A stretch of 64,000 nucleotides of DNA, taken from assembly GCF_040687965.1 (NCBI RefSeq), contig NZ_CP156084.1, forward strand, positions 2,418,501-2,482,500, in the 5' to 3' direction. Of the stretch, positions 53,939-64,000 are shown one piece after another (the stretch's first letter is position 1; each line of letters opens with the position of its first letter). The notes under the pieces were generated by a model. That model made no database searches, was not told where the DNA came from, and saw nothing but the letters and a program-made list of their open reading frames with translations. The position numbers and the translations under genes were made by a program. The DNA comes from Methylocystis echinoides. Lineage in GTDB: Bacteria > Pseudomonadota > Alphaproteobacteria > Rhizobiales > Beijerinckiaceae.

Positions 53939-54373
53939 TCAAACCCATTGCGCGAGCTCGATCGTGACCCCCTCCGGACCCTCGACAAAAACAAGTTTGC
54001 GGAAGTGGAAGTCCATGATTTCGTTTCTCGTGCAGTAGCCTCCCGCCCGCAGCTTGGCGACCTCCGCCGCGATGTCGTCGACGGCGAAGCAGACATGGTT
54101 GAAGCCGAGTTTGTGCAGGTCGCGGATATTCGGGTCTGGGAGCGGTTCCGGGTGTCGATAACGCAGAAGTTGGATTTCGGTGCGCGGCAAAGCATCTTGC
54201 AGCACCAAGGTGACGTGCTCGGCCTCTATCCCGGGCACGCCCATGTAACTGTCGAACGGAGGGCCCGAGATGACCGTGGAGACCGTTTCCACGAAGCCGA
54301 GAATCCCGAAGAAGGCTTTTGCGCGCTCGACGTCCCGTACGACGATCGTGAGATGATCGAAATTCTTCACCAT
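53939..54373 (-). CDS. VOC (glyoxalase/dioxygenase fold) family protein
   Basis: I use the ATG at 54373, which has AAGGA eight bases upstream; a GTG at 54391 is also open. The 144-residue protein shows the paired beta-alpha-beta pattern: FDHLTIVVRDVERAKAFFGI, then LGFNHVCFAVDDIAAEVAKL and VFVEGPEGVTIELAQWV. Metal-binding-type positions are H in FDHLTIVV, and E/H in HVCF and TIELA. The family includes glyoxalase I, methylmalonyl-CoA epimerase and extradiol dioxygenases. The substrate is unknown; it lies downstream of nothing obvious and is convergent with the 250-residue gene. Confidence 0.82.
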   Translation of the reverse strand: MVKNFDHLTIVVRDVERAKAFFGILGFVETVSTVISGPPFDSYMGVPGIEAEHVTLVLQDALPRTEIQLLRYRHPEPLPDPNIRDLHKLGFNHVCFAVDDIAAEVAKLRAGGYCTRNEIMDFHFRKLVFVEGPEGVTIELAQWV

Positions 54374-54492
54374 CTCGGCCGTCCTTTGCACTTAGAACTT
54401 CACGAGCGTGACCTGCGCTTCTGCGCCTCGTCAGGCGTCTTTGAATTAGCGTTGCTGCTGCCGTTGTCCACACAGTGGCGCAGTAATGAGCA

Positions 54493-55737
54493 TTAAGGGC
54501 GGCCGCTCAATTCGGCCGCCCTGTAACCCGACCTTATCGACCCCTCGATCGTCGCCGGCAGTCCCGTCGCCGTCCAATCGCCGGCGAGGAAGAGATTGCG
54601 CCAGGCCGTCTGCGCGCCCGGCCGGCGGGCCTCCTGCGCCGGCGTCGCCGCGAAGGTCGCGCGCTTTTCTTTCACGATCTGCCAGGGCGGCAGCGTCTGC
54701 GGCAGGCCCGTCGCGGCGGCGACCTCGGTCCAGATTGTTTCGGCGAGTTCTTCGCGCGCCTCGTCCATCAGCCGATCCGCGCCGCTGATCGTCACGGAAA
54801 GCCTGTCGTCGAAGGCGAAGAGCCATTCCGACAGCGAGCCGACCATGCCGAAGAGCAATGGTTGGCCCGGCGGCGGCGCGATCTTGAAATGAACGTTGAG
54901 AATGGCGCGATAGTCATTGGGCGCCATGAGGCCCGGCACGAGTTCCGTCGCGCTCCACGGCGGGACGGCGAGCACGACGCGATCCTTGTCGCCGAGCGCG
55001 ATTTCAGCGTCGCCGAAACGCAGCGCAGAGACGCAATTCTCGGCAAAGACAATTTCGCGCAGTCGCGCGCCGAAGCGGGGTTCGACGCCTTGCGCCTGCA
55101 ATTTGGCCAGCGCCGGCTCGATGAAGGCGTGGCCGAGCCCGGCTTTGGCGACAAGCGGCCGGCAGGCGGCGCCGCCGGCGGCGAGCGTCTCGCGCAACAC
55201 GGCGCCCGCAAGCGTCGCCGAGGCGTCGCGCGGCTCGGTGTTGAGCGCGGAGAGCATCACCGGCCGCCAGAGCTTGTCGTAAAGAACGCCGTCGCAGCGC
55301 ATCGTCTCGCCGATGGTCGCGCCATCCTTGGCGAAGAGCAGCTTGGCGGCGTCTAGATAATCGAGCGGACCCGTTCCCGGCACGCGTCGGTCAGCAAAGA
55401 AAATCCACCAGGGGATTTGCGAGGCGTTGGGCCGCAGCCGCCAGCGTCGGCCCGTTTCATAGTCGAGGAAAGCGAATTCGCATTCGTCCGGGCCGACCAG
55501 CGCATCGCTCGCGCCAATGCGCGCGCCGTAATCGCGCGCGGCCTTATTGCCCGAAAGCAACAGATGATTGCCGTTGTCGATGACAAGGTCGAGCGTCGCG
55601 TCGAAATAGGAGCGGCAGCGCCCGCCCGCCATACGGGCGGCTTCATGAAGGACGACGCGCCGCCCCTCGTCGGCAAGACGCACCGCGCAGGAGAGGCCGG
55701 CCAATCCCGCGCCAATGATGTGGATCGTTTCGGTCAC
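54493..55737 (-). CDS. hpnE: Hydroxysqualene dehydroxylase HpnE
   Basis: The GTG start at 55737 overlaps the hpnD stop by 4 bp (GTGA), so translation is coupled. The 414-residue FAD-dependent protein begins with IHIIGAGLAGLSCAVRLADE, the dinucleotide-binding motif (G9 onward). AARMAGGRCRSYFDATLDLV, NGNHLLLSGNKAARDY and the C-terminal AWRNLFLAGDWTATGLPATI (second FAD contact) fit the amine-oxidase/carotenoid-desaturase class. It reduces hydroxysqualene to squalene. It is the last gene of hpnBCDE. Confidence 0.93.
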   Translation of the reverse strand: MTETIHIIGAGLAGLSCAVRLADEGRRVVLHEAARMAGGRCRSYFDATLDLVIDNGNHLLLSGNKAARDYGARIGASDALVGPDECEFAFLDYETGRRWRLRPNASQIPWWIFFADRRVPGTGPLDYLDAAKLLFAKDGATIGETMRCDGVLYDKLWRPVMLSALNTEPRDASATLAGAVLRETLAAGGAACRPLVAKAGLGHAFIEPALAKLQAQGVEPRFGARLREIVFAENCVSALRFGDAEIALGDKDRVVLAVPPWSATELVPGLMAPNDYRAILNVHFKIAPPPGQPLLFGMVGSLSEWLFAFDDRLSVTISGADRLMDEAREELAETIWTEVAAATGLPQTLPPWQIVKEKRATFAATPAQEARRPGAQTAWRNLFLAGDWTATGLPATIEGSIRSGYRAAELSGRP

Positions 55738-56600
55738 AGGAAGGCGTGTCTGAGCAAAGCGCCGATAAGCTTGACGCGCGACATGCGCACCGGGGCGCGC
55801 GGCGGCGAGAAACCGCGCTCGGCGAGGCGGTCGAGGATCGAGCGATAGCCGGCGGCCATCAGATAGGGCGCTTTGACGCCGGATTTCGGCAGGCCCGTCA
55901 TCACCAGATCGGCCTGCTCGAAATGCTCACGCGCGCGATGCAGCACCGGCGCGCAGGCGGCGTCGAGGGAGGGACTGGCGAGCGCCGCATGCGGCGCATG
56001 CGTGGCGACGCCCGCTTCCTCCAGCGCTTCGCGCGGCAAATAGAGGCGTCCACGCGCGGCGTCTTCGTCGAGGTCGCGCAGAATATTGGTGAGCTGGAGC
56101 GCGCGGCCGAGATGATAGGCGAGAAGCTTCGGCCCCGTCGGAAGCTCGGCGGCGTTGTCCTCGACAAGCCCGAAGGCGCGCACCGACAGACGGCCCACGG
56201 CGCTCGCCACGCGATCGCAGTAGATTTCGAGTGTCTCCCAGTTCGGCGCGCGTATATCCTCCTCGACGTCCATCATCATGCCGTCGATGACCGCCTCGAA
56301 ATCCGCGCGGTCGAGTCTGAAGCGGCGCACCGCGTCAGCGAGAAAGGCGCTGCGCGGGCGAATGCGTCCCGCGTAAAGTTCGTCGAGATCGTAACGCCAT
56401 TGATCGAGCGCGTCGCGCCGCGCCGCGCGGTCGCCCTCGTCGTCGGCGATGTCGTCGACGGCGCGGCAGAACGTGTAGATGGCGAACATGGCGTCGCGGC
56501 GCGCCGGCTCGAGAATGCGCATCGCGAGGTAGAAGGAGCTCTTGACCGCAACGGTCTGCGTCTTGAGGGGCGCGATGTCGGTCATGGTTTCCATCGTCAT
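55734..56600 (-). CDS. hpnD: Presqualene diphosphate synthase HpnD
   Basis: The ATG at 56600 overlaps the hpnC TGA (ATGA), so the longer upstream frame is not used; the protein has 288 residues. Isoprenyl synthase aspartate motifs are TFCRAVDDIADDEG (D49, D50, D53) and LTNILRDLDEDAARGRLYLP. FYLAMRILEPARRDAMFAIY forms the first helix of the fold. HpnD condenses two farnesyl diphosphates to presqualene diphosphate. It is coupled with hpnC upstream and hpnE downstream. Confidence 0.94.
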   Translation of the reverse strand: MTMETMTDIAPLKTQTVAVKSSFYLAMRILEPARRDAMFAIYTFCRAVDDIADDEGDRAARRDALDQWRYDLDELYAGRIRPRSAFLADAVRRFRLDRADFEAVIDGMMMDVEEDIRAPNWETLEIYCDRVASAVGRLSVRAFGLVEDNAAELPTGPKLLAYHLGRALQLTNILRDLDEDAARGRLYLPREALEEAGVATHAPHAALASPSLDAACAPVLHRAREHFEQADLVMTGLPKSGVKAPYLMAAGYRSILDRLAERGFSPPRAPVRMSRVKLIGALLRHAFL

Positions 56601-57475
56601 GACGTTGCGTCCGCGGCAGCCCGGCGCGGACGCACGGCGCGCCGCACCAGCGCGCCGAGCGCGCCCCGGACGCCGGCGAACGCGAAGCCGAGCTTGCCGG
56701 CGTGCACCTTGTCGCAAAGCGGATCAGCCACGCGCAGCCGCGCGGTCAGCGTTTCCGCCAGCACTTGAATCGCGCCCACTTCCATGGCGAGGCGCGTATC
56801 GCTGATGAGATCGGCGAAGGGACGCGCCTGCGCGAGCAACGCCTCGGTTTTTTCGTTCAGGTCGCGGATGGCGGCGAGAAGCGGCGCCGGCGCGCGCGCT
56901 TCCGCGAGCATCTCGACCCGCGCCCCATGGGCGGCAAGCGATTCGGCCGTGACATAGACGCGGTCGAGATTGCGATAGTCCTTGCCGCAGTCCTGCAGGT
57001 GATTGATGACTTGCAGCGCGGCGCAGAGCGCGTCGTTCGCGGCCCAGACGCGTTCGGGTTTTTCGCCATGCACGTCGCAGACGAAGCGGCCGACCGGCAT
57101 GGCGGAATAGCGGCAGTAATAAATGAGGTCGTCCCAGTCCCGATAGCGCAGATAGGTCACGTCGCGCATGAAGGCGGTGATGAGGTCGCGCGCATGCTGC
57201 GGGTCGAGCCGGCGGGCGCGACACGCGTCCCGCAGACGCGTGGCGACGGGCTCTTCGGGGCCGCGGTTCATCAGCGCCAGATCGAGCCGCTCGAGCAGGT
57301 CGAGCTTTTGCTGCCGGGTTAGGGTCGGATGGTCGGAAATATCGTCGGCGGCGCGCACGAAGTCATAGAAGGCCATGATCGGCGCGCGGTTTTGCGGCGC
57401 GATCAGAACCGAGGCGACGGGGAAATTCTCGTCGCGATGCGTCTTGCCCGAACTCGTGTCGGCAATGTCGATCAT
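56597..57475 (-). CDS. hpnC: Hydroxysqualene synthase HpnC
   Basis: The 292-residue squalene/phytoene synthase-like protein has the first aspartate region DFVRAADDISDHPTL (D44, D45, D48) and the second, ALQVINHLQDCGKDYRNLDR. The N-terminal SGKTHRDENFPVASVLIAPQ is typical of HpnC. It converts presqualene diphosphate to hydroxysqualene. The ATG at 57475 lies 57 bp after hpnB, and the gene runs into hpnD with an ATGA overlap. Confidence 0.94.
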   Translation of the reverse strand: MIDIADTSSGKTHRDENFPVASVLIAPQNRAPIMAFYDFVRAADDISDHPTLTRQQKLDLLERLDLALMNRGPEEPVATRLRDACRARRLDPQHARDLITAFMRDVTYLRYRDWDDLIYYCRYSAMPVGRFVCDVHGEKPERVWAANDALCAALQVINHLQDCGKDYRNLDRVYVTAESLAAHGARVEMLAEARAPAPLLAAIRDLNEKTEALLAQARPFADLISDTRLAMEVGAIQVLAETLTARLRVADPLCDKVHAGKLGFAFAGVRGALGALVRRAVRPRRAAADATS

Positions 57476-57532
57476 TTACGCAGCCAATGCCCCTCGAGTC
57501 CGCGCCGCCCGCCGCCGCAAAGAGCCGGACGG

Positions 57533-58687
57533 TCACGCAGGCGCCTGGTAACGGCCCTTCCATTCGCCGCCGCGGCCGCGGATGTGCCGCCAGGCCGAGA
57601 CGGCGGTAAACCACGTATAGCACGCCGCGACCGCCGGCAAAGCGAAGGCGCGCAACGGGGACAGGCCGTAAAAGCGCAGACTGGGCATATAGGCCTGGGC
57701 GCCGATCAGCCAGGCCACGAGCGCAATCTCCCGGGTCGGCGATTCGGTGAAGGCGAGGGCCGGAGGCGCGAGATAGACGAGCGCCATGCCGAGGACCGCG
57801 CCGGCGAGCAGCAGCGGCGAGTAGTTGAGCTGCGCATAGGCCGAGCGCGTCACCATCCGCTCGATGTCCCTGAGGCGCGGATAGGGTCGCAGGCTGTAGA
57901 CGTCGTCGGTGAGGCCAAGCCAGATCGGACCCTGCTTCTTCATCAGCGCCCCCAAGGCGCAATCATCGATAAGCGCGTCGCGGATCGCCGGCAGGCCGCC
58001 AGCGGCCGCCAGCGCCTCGGGGCGGACGAGCATCACGCCGCCCGCCGCGCCCGCCACCTTGCTCTTGGGATTGTTGACCGCGCGGAAGGGGTAGAGCTTT
58101 TGAAAGAAGAAGACGAAGGCCGGGATGAACCATTTTTCGGCGAGGCTCTCGCAGCGCAGCTTGACCATCAGAGAGGAGAGGACCGCCCCACGCGCCGTCG
58201 CGCCCGCGACAAGCCGCGAGAGCACATGCGGCTCGAAGGCGATGTCGGCGTCGCAGAAGAGCACGAAGTCCGGCTGCTCGGGCAGGCTGCGAACATAAGT
58301 GAAGCCGCGATGCATGGCGGCGATCTTGCCCGTCCATCCCCCGGCGGGGCCGCCGGAGGAGAGGATCGTGAGGCGGTCCGCCGCGGCCTCGGTCTTTGCG
58401 GCGGCGCGCGCCCGATCCGCCGTGCCGTCCGTGCTGGCGTCGTCGACGAGCGCGATCTCGAAGCGGCCGGGAAAATTCTGGCGCAGGAGCGAGGCGAGGC
58501 TCGTTGCGATGACTTCCGCCTCGTCCCGGGCCGGGACGATGGCGATCACATGAGTTCCCTCCGGGACGCTCGCGCCTTGGGGAACGAATTTGCTGTCGTG
58601 TTCGGTCAGCCGCCAGAAGCCGGAATTGAAGATCAGCAGATAGAGCCAGGCGGCGAGCGCGATGAGCGCGATGAGGGTCAGGAGCAT
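57533..58687 (-). CDS. hpnB: Hopene-associated glycosyltransferase HpnB
   Basis: The 384-residue protein has an N-terminal membrane span (LLTLIALIALAAWLYLLIFN), then a GT2 catalytic domain: VIAIVPARDEAEVIATSLAS, EIALVDDASTDGTADRARAA, the DxD in FVLFCDADIAFEPHVLSRLV and ALIDDCALGALMKKQGPIWL. Two or three C-terminal spans follow (LLLAGAVLGMALVYLAPPAL, EIALVAWLIGAQAYM). HpnB is linked to hopanoid loci, but its exact transfer reaction is not settled. It is the first gene of the hpnBCDE operon. Confidence 0.92.
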   Translation of the reverse strand: MLLTLIALIALAAWLYLLIFNSGFWRLTEHDSKFVPQGASVPEGTHVIAIVPARDEAEVIATSLASLLRQNFPGRFEIALVDDASTDGTADRARAAAKTEAAADRLTILSSGGPAGGWTGKIAAMHRGFTYVRSLPEQPDFVLFCDADIAFEPHVLSRLVAGATARGAVLSSLMVKLRCESLAEKWFIPAFVFFFQKLYPFRAVNNPKSKVAGAAGGVMLVRPEALAAAGGLPAIRDALIDDCALGALMKKQGPIWLGLTDDVYSLRPYPRLRDIERMVTRSAYAQLNYSPLLLAGAVLGMALVYLAPPALAFTESPTREIALVAWLIGAQAYMPSLRFYGLSPLRAFALPAVAACYTWFTAVSAWRHIRGRGGEWKGRYQAPA

Positions 58688-58777
58688 GGCGTGCGTCGAG
58701 GAATGCTAAAGAGATCAATGCCCGCTCGCGCCTTCTAGCACTCCACGGCGACCCTGGCCAGCGGGTCTCGACGCTCT

Positions 58778-58990
58778 TTAGTCGTCGCGCAGCCGCCACC
58801 CCTCTGGCGTGCGGACATAGCTACGTTTCACGGCGGCCCAGGCGATCCGGTGCGCCGCCTCCTCCTGCCGGGGGTCGCCTTCATGGGCGAAATAGGCGTT
58901 GTTGAAGGCGGCGCGGTAAATGTCCTGCGCATGCGGCGGCAGCAGGCGCTGGAGATTTTCGGGCAAGTCGGCGTTGGTCTGGTAGGGCAA
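58778..58990 (-). CDS. ChaB family protein
   Basis: The 70-residue product (MPYQTNADLPENLQRLLPPH, then AQDIYRAAFNNAYFAHEGDP) ends EEAAHRIAWAAVKRSYVRTP, matching ChaB throughout. ChaB is a small cytoplasmic protein once named as a regulator of the ChaA cation antiporter; its true role is unclear. The start is a TTG at 58990, chosen because the family begins exactly at MPY; no strong ribosome site is visible. Confidence 0.9.
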   Translation of the reverse strand: MPYQTNADLPENLQRLLPPHAQDIYRAAFNNAYFAHEGDPRQEEAAHRIAWAAVKRSYVRTPEGWRLRDD

Positions 58991-59080
58991 GGTCGAAAGG
59001 CGGCGCGTCCGGCAGCGACATTGTCACGGACGCGAGGACGCTCCCTTGGTTGAAACAGGGAGACGTTAGAGGAGACCGCC

Positions 59081-59221
59081 ATGAATTACAAAGTCGCGAT
59101 CATCGCCCTGGGGGTCGGCTTGTTCATCGCCGCAATGATTCCCTACGCCTACAAGCCAAGGTGCTCGACGCCCGATTGCACGCCGGAGGCGCCCTATTTC
59201 GGCGAGCGCGGAAGCCGCTAA
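59081..59221 (+). CDS. 46-residue single-span membrane peptide
   Basis: The ATG at 59081 follows a GAGGAGA ribosome site. The peptide [20 protein letters not shown] is one membrane span with a short outside tail ([20 protein letters not shown]) containing two cysteines. The stop (59219-59221) overlaps the pyrF stop by 3 bases. I do not recognise it. Confidence 0.55.
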   Translation: MNYKVAIIALGVGLFIAAMIPYAYKPRCSTPDCTPEAPYFGERGSR

Positions 59222-59907
59222 AGTCCGTGGATCTCCGCCACGATCGCTTCCGCCGCCCGGCGCGGATCGGCGGCGCGGGTGATCGGACGGCCGACCACGA
59301 TATGGTTGGCGCTCGCCGCGATGGCCTGAGCGGGCGTCATGACGCGCTTCTGGTCGCCGGCGTCGGCGCCCGCGGGACGCACGCCAGGGGTGACGAGGAG
59401 CATCTGTGGCCCGACGAGCGGGCGAATCGCGGAGAGCTCCAGCGGCGAGAGAATCAGCCCGTCGACGCCCGCGGCCTTCGCCTGCGCCGCCCGGCGGGCG
59501 ACGAGATCCGCGACGCCAAAGGCGAAGCCCGCCTCCTGGAGGTCCGCGTCGTCATAGGACGTCATCACCGTCACGGCGAGGAGCTTCAAATCCCCCGCCC
59601 CGGCGCGGGCGGCCGCCATCGTTTGCGGATAGGCGTGGATGGTGAGGAAATCCATGCCCATGCGCGCGATTTGGCGCGTCGCGCGCTCGACGGTCGCGCC
59701 GATGTCGTGAAGTTTGAGATCGATGAAGACGCGCTTGCCGGCGTCTTTGAGCTCCTGCGCCAGCGCCAGCCCGCCGCCGTAGGCGAGCTCCATCCCGATC
59801 TTGTAGAAGGAGACAGCGTCGCCGAGCGTCGTGACGAGCGCGCGCGCGGCCTCGACCGTGTCGACGTCGAGGGCGACGATCAGCCGGTCCCGGGCCTTGT
59901 CGTCCAT
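59218..59907 (-). CDS. pyrF: Orotidine 5'-phosphate decarboxylase
   Basis: The 229-residue TIM-barrel enzyme makes UMP from OMP. The catalytic D-x-K-x-x-D tetrad region is [14 protein letters not shown] (D63, K65, D68), preceded by [17 protein letters not shown]. The phosphate-binding part is [20 protein letters not shown] and [15 protein letters not shown]. Length is normal. The ATG at 59907 shares one base with the stop of the methyltransferase gene upstream (TAATG). Confidence 0.96.
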   Translation of the reverse strand: MDDKARDRLIVALDVDTVEAARALVTTLGDAVSFYKIGMELAYGGGLALAQELKDAGKRVFIDLKLHDIGATVERATRQIARMGMDFLTIHAYPQTMAAARAGAGDLKLLAVTVMTSYDDADLQEAGFAFGVADLVARRAAQAKAAGVDGLILSPLELSAIRPLVGPQMLLVTPGVRPAGADAGDQKRVMTPAQAIAASANHIVVGRPITRAADPRRAAEAIVAEIHGL

Positions 59908-60590
59908 TACGGCCTGCCGCCGTGGCCGGCCTTGCGGTAGCGCCAGACGCGGGCGGGCGGAATGTTCATGAGGATCGGGGCCGAGCCCTTGCCGACATAC
60001 GCCCCGCTGACGTCATGAGCGTGGAGGGGCATCGGCGATTTGGTGAGGCCGTAGGTGAACTGGATGAAGAGCCCCTCGTCGCCCATCAGTTCGAAAGCCT
60101 GATGCAGAAGCGTCACGCGGTCGCGCTCGGGCCGCACGAGCAGCGGCAGGCTCGAGACGACCGTCGCGACGCGGCCGTCGATCCTGCCGTCGAGCGTCTT
60201 CCTCAAATTGTAGGCGTCGCCCTGCACGACGCGCACGCCCGGATAGCGCTCGCCGAGCATTTTGCAGAAGCGCCCTTCATATTCGACGAGCACCAGCCGC
60301 TCGGGCGCAACGCCGCGCGCAAGCAGCGCCTTGGTGACCGGCCCGGTGCCGGGACCGAGCTCGAGGATCGGTCCGTCGCGTGAGAGGTCGACGAAGCTCG
60401 CCATGGTCCGGGCGAGCGCCGGACCCGAGGGAGAAACAGCCCCGATGAGCCGCGGATTTTCGAGCCACTGCTTGATGAAGCGGGCGTTGTCAGCGAGCGA
60501 GCTTTTCTGGTCCGGCAAGGGCGGCTTCCCTGAAAAAAGGCTTCTGTGGCCTATACAAACGGCCCCGTTCACGGGGCCGCGGCGCGACAA
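59907..60590 (-). CDS. PmtA-type phospholipid N-methyltransferase
   Basis: The class I methyltransferase has SAM motif [20 protein letters not shown], the acidic end of strand 2 [20 protein letters not shown], and [40 protein letters not shown] and [14 protein letters not shown] form the typical N-terminus of rhizobial PmtA, which methylates phosphatidylethanolamine to phosphatidylcholine. The start is uncertain: a TTG at 60590 is the longest, and a TTG at 60518 (after GGGAAG) better fits the family. A GGCCCC/GGGGCC palindrome spans 60562-60580. pyrF follows directly. Confidence 0.8.
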   Translation of the reverse strand: MSRRGPVNGAVCIGHRSLFSGKPPLPDQKSSLADNARFIKQWLENPRLIGAVSPSGPALARTMASFVDLSRDGPILELGPGTGPVTKALLARGVAPERLVLVEYEGRFCKMLGERYPGVRVVQGDAYNLRKTLDGRIDGRVATVVSSLPLLVRPERDRVTLLHQAFELMGDEGLFIQFTYGLTKSPMPLHAHDVSGAYVGKGSAPILMNIPPARVWRYRKAGHGGRP

Positions 60591-60656
60591 TAGGGGAGGC
60601 GCTGGTGAAAGACAACGCGAGGAAGCGTTGCACGAGGTGGCTGGCCTGACGCTCCA

Positions 60657-60676
60657 GACGCGCGTTCTCGCGCGTC
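60657..60676. terminator. 8-bp perfect hairpin between the HNH and PmtA genes
   Basis: GACGCGCG (60657-60664), loop TTCT, CGCGCGTC (60669-60676). It lies 24 bp after the HNH gene (minus strand). No T-tract follows, so termination is only possible. Confidence 0.4.
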
Positions 60677-60700
60677 ATGGCGGGACCAGGCCATCTGCCC

Positions 60701-60994
60701 CTATTTTCGCCGCCGGCTCATCTTCGTGCCGACATAGAAACCCGGCGGCTTGCCGCGCACCCATGCGACGAACGACTGAATGTCCTCATGCTCGAGGAGC
60801 CGCTCGAAACTGTGATAGCGGTCGCGCAGCTCCTGATCGGTAAACGTCGCGTGGATCTTGCGGTGGCAGATCGCGTGCATCAGCCGCGTTTCTCTGCCCT
60901 TATAGCGGCGAGGAACCAGATGATGCTCGGTGATGCGCGCGCCTCCGAGCTCGCGCGCGCATAAGGGACAGGTCTCTCGAATCGGGGCCGACAT
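60701..60994 (-). CDS. Small HNH endonuclease-like protein
   Basis: I use the ATG at 60994 (MSAPIRETCPLCARELGGAR); the longer open frame is the out-of-frame read of dnaJ. The 97-residue protein has C9 and C12 (CPLC), H24-H25 (ITEHHLVPRRYKG), and a CxxxxH element LMHAICHRKIHATFTDQEL, the HNH/treble-clef arrangement. The C-terminus is helical and ends in a basic tail (GTKMSRRRK). It lies 11 bp after dnaJ. It may be a nuclease or a zinc-binding partner of the chaperone operon. Confidence 0.82.
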   Translation of the reverse strand: MSAPIRETCPLCARELGGARITEHHLVPRRYKGRETRLMHAICHRKIHATFTDQELRDRYHSFERLLEHEDIQSFVAWVRGKPPGFYVGTKMSRRRK

Positions 60995-61005
60995 TGTCGT
61001 CGCGC

Positions 61006-62127
61006 CTATCCTCCGAACAAATCTTTCATCCGCGCGAAGAAGCCATGCTCCTCGGGATGCGTCTCGTGCGAGGACTCCTTCTCGAACTCCAGGAGCAATT
61101 CTTTCTGCCGCTTGGTGAGCTTCTGCGGCGTCTCGACGGAAAGCTGCACATGGAGGTCGCCATGCTCGCGGCCGCGCAGCACCGGCATGCCCTTGCCCTT
61201 GGCCTTGATCTGCTTGCCGGATTGCGCGCCCTCCGGGACCTTCACCTTGATCTCCGAGCCGTCGATCCCGTGAACCTTGATCTCGCCGCCGAGCGTGGCG
61301 CGGACCATGGAGATCGGCACGCGGCAGTAAAGGTCGGCGCCGTCGCGCTGGAAAAAGGGATGCGGCTTGACCGAGAGGAAGATGTAGAGATCGCCCGACG
61401 GCCCGCCGCGAACGCCGGCTTCGCCTTCGCCGGCGAGGCGAATGCGCGTCCCGTCTTCGACGCCGGGCGGCACATTGACAGAGAGCGAACGCTCGACCGT
61501 CTTGCGGCCGGAGCCCGAACAGGACGGGCAGGGGTTCTCGATGATCTCGCCGCGTCCCTGGCAAGTCGGGCAGGTGCGCTCGATCGCGAAGAAGCCCTGT
61601 TGCGCCCGCACCCGGCCATGCCCGGCGCAGGTCGTGCAGGTCTTGGGCTTGGAGCCCTTCTTGGCGCCGGTCCCGGCGCAGGCCTCGCAGGTGGCGGAGG
61701 TGGGTATCTTCAGCGAGGCGGTCTTGCCGTTGAAGGCCTCCTCGAGCGTGATCTCCATGTTGTAGCGCAGGTCGGAGCCGCGCTCGCGCCCGCCGGAGCG
61801 CCCGCGCCGACCCATGACGTCGCCGAAGAGATCCTCGAAAATATCGGCCATGGAGGCGCCGAAGCCCTCGCCGGCGCCGAAGCCGCCAAAGCCGCCGCCC
61901 TGGTCGAAGGCCGCATGGCCGAAACGGTCATAGGCCGCGCGCTTCTGCGGATCGCAGAGGCACTGGTAGGCCTCGTTCAGCTCCTTGAAACGCGCTTCCG
62001 CCTCCGTATCGCCGGGGTGGCGATCGGGGTGACATTGCATCGCCGCCTTTCGAAAGGCGATCTTCATTTCAACTTCGGTGGCCGTCCTCGATATGCCGAG
62101 AACTTCGTAATAGTCGCGCTTGGACAT
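61006..62127 (-). CDS. dnaJ: Chaperone DnaJ
   Basis: The 373-residue Hsp40 has an N-terminal J domain with HPD ([12 protein letters not shown]) and a G/F-rich region ([20 protein letters not shown]). Four zinc-binding CxxCxGxG motifs follow ([32 protein letters not shown]), then the C-terminal substrate-binding domains ([20 protein letters not shown]). It delivers clients to DnaK and stimulates its ATPase. It follows dnaK in the usual order, with a hairpin between them. Confidence 0.97.
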   Translation of the reverse strand: MSKRDYYEVLGISRTATEVEMKIAFRKAAMQCHPDRHPGDTEAEARFKELNEAYQCLCDPQKRAAYDRFGHAAFDQGGGFGGFGAGEGFGASMADIFEDLFGDVMGRRGRSGGRERGSDLRYNMEITLEEAFNGKTASLKIPTSATCEACAGTGAKKGSKPKTCTTCAGHGRVRAQQGFFAIERTCPTCQGRGEIIENPCPSCSGSGRKTVERSLSVNVPPGVEDGTRIRLAGEGEAGVRGGPSGDLYIFLSVKPHPFFQRDGADLYCRVPISMVRATLGGEIKVHGIDGSEIKVKVPEGAQSGKQIKAKGKGMPVLRGREHGDLHVQLSVETPQKLTKRQKELLLEFEKESSHETHPEEHGFFARMKDLFGG

Positions 62128-62181
62128 GGTCAGGTCGTCGAATCCAAAGGGTGCATCGGCGGGGAAGGCCTGAACGCAAGG

Positions 62182-62207
62182 AAACCCGGCGCTCCCACGC
62201 CGGGCTT
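62182..62207 (-). terminator. Intrinsic terminator-like hairpin between dnaK and dnaJ
   Basis: On the minus strand CCCGGCG, loop TGGGAG, CGCCGGG is followed by TTTCCTT. The stem is 7 bp and extendable by weak pairs. It may limit dnaJ expression relative to dnaK, allowing read-through. Confidence 0.6.
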
Positions 62208-62253
62208 CTGTTGGCTAGCCCTTCAGGCCATGCAAAGCCAGCGCCATTGGCGC

Positions 62254-64000
<1,747 letters not shown>

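Noticed and set aside
60701-61564. 287-residue minus-strand protein
   Set aside because: Only the last 97 residues are a real gene (HNH). The rest is the out-of-frame reading of dnaJ.

Overview
The window is GC-rich, densely coded alphaproteobacterial chromosome. The complete hopanoid set (hpnB, hpnC, hpnD, hpnE, shc, hpnG, hpnH), the RNase D-lptC-lptA order, a PodJ-like polar protein, a ChaB protein, a family III ornithine decarboxylase with a long leader, and PmtA next to pyrF all point to the Rhizobiales/Hyphomicrobiales. A Methylocystis/Methylosinus or Beijerinckia-type genome would fit, but no methane-oxidation gene lies in the window, so genus is inference only. No rRNA, tRNA, CRISPR array, insertion sequence or prophage was seen.

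Layout. 1-4685: fatty-acid beta-oxidation operon on the minus strand (acyl-CoA dehydrogenase, thiolase, FadJ; FadJ runs off the left edge). 5075-16585: cell-envelope and RNA genes: a 1411-residue PodJ-like coiled-coil/SEL1 protein, a MltB-type transglycosylase, an AI-2E family permease, RNase D, lptC-lptA, a small lipoprotein transglycosylase and a DUF3175 protein. 16492-20208: a large single-chain restriction-modification type enzyme with an AT-rich specificity segment and a displaced C-terminal frame. 20345-36050: housekeeping genes (ettA, purD, argG, a Zur-like regulator, two TPM-domain proteins, typA, an RluD-type pseudouridine synthase, a flavoprotein, a DUF411/LTXXQ pair, a creatininase-family protein) separated by palindromic repeat clusters. 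36047-42764: periplasmic glucan protein, ornithine decarboxylase with a long leader and an Arg-rich upstream ORF, GNAT, PAP2 phosphatase and aminopeptidase P.

42803-48000 is the most unusual part. It holds a predicted P-loop GTPase without a normal NKxD motif, an uncharacterised 261-residue partner in the same operon, and, beyond prmA, a 733-residue membrane coiled-coil protein. Together they resemble predicted GTPase-centred systems, but this is inference.

48264-58687 is the hopanoid locus. HpnC and HpnD make hydroxysqualene via presqualene diphosphate and HpnE reduces it to squalene. Shc cyclises squalene to hopene. HpnH adds adenosine and HpnG removes adenine, and hpnB encodes a hopene-associated glycosyltransferase-like protein. 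An XRE-type regulator sits directly upstream of shc, and a Rieske protein, an unknown 250-residue protein and a VOC protein lie inside the locus. 58778-64000: ChaB, a 46-residue membrane peptide, pyrF, a PmtA-like methyltransferase, a small HNH protein, dnaJ and the 3' part of dnaK, which runs off the right edge.
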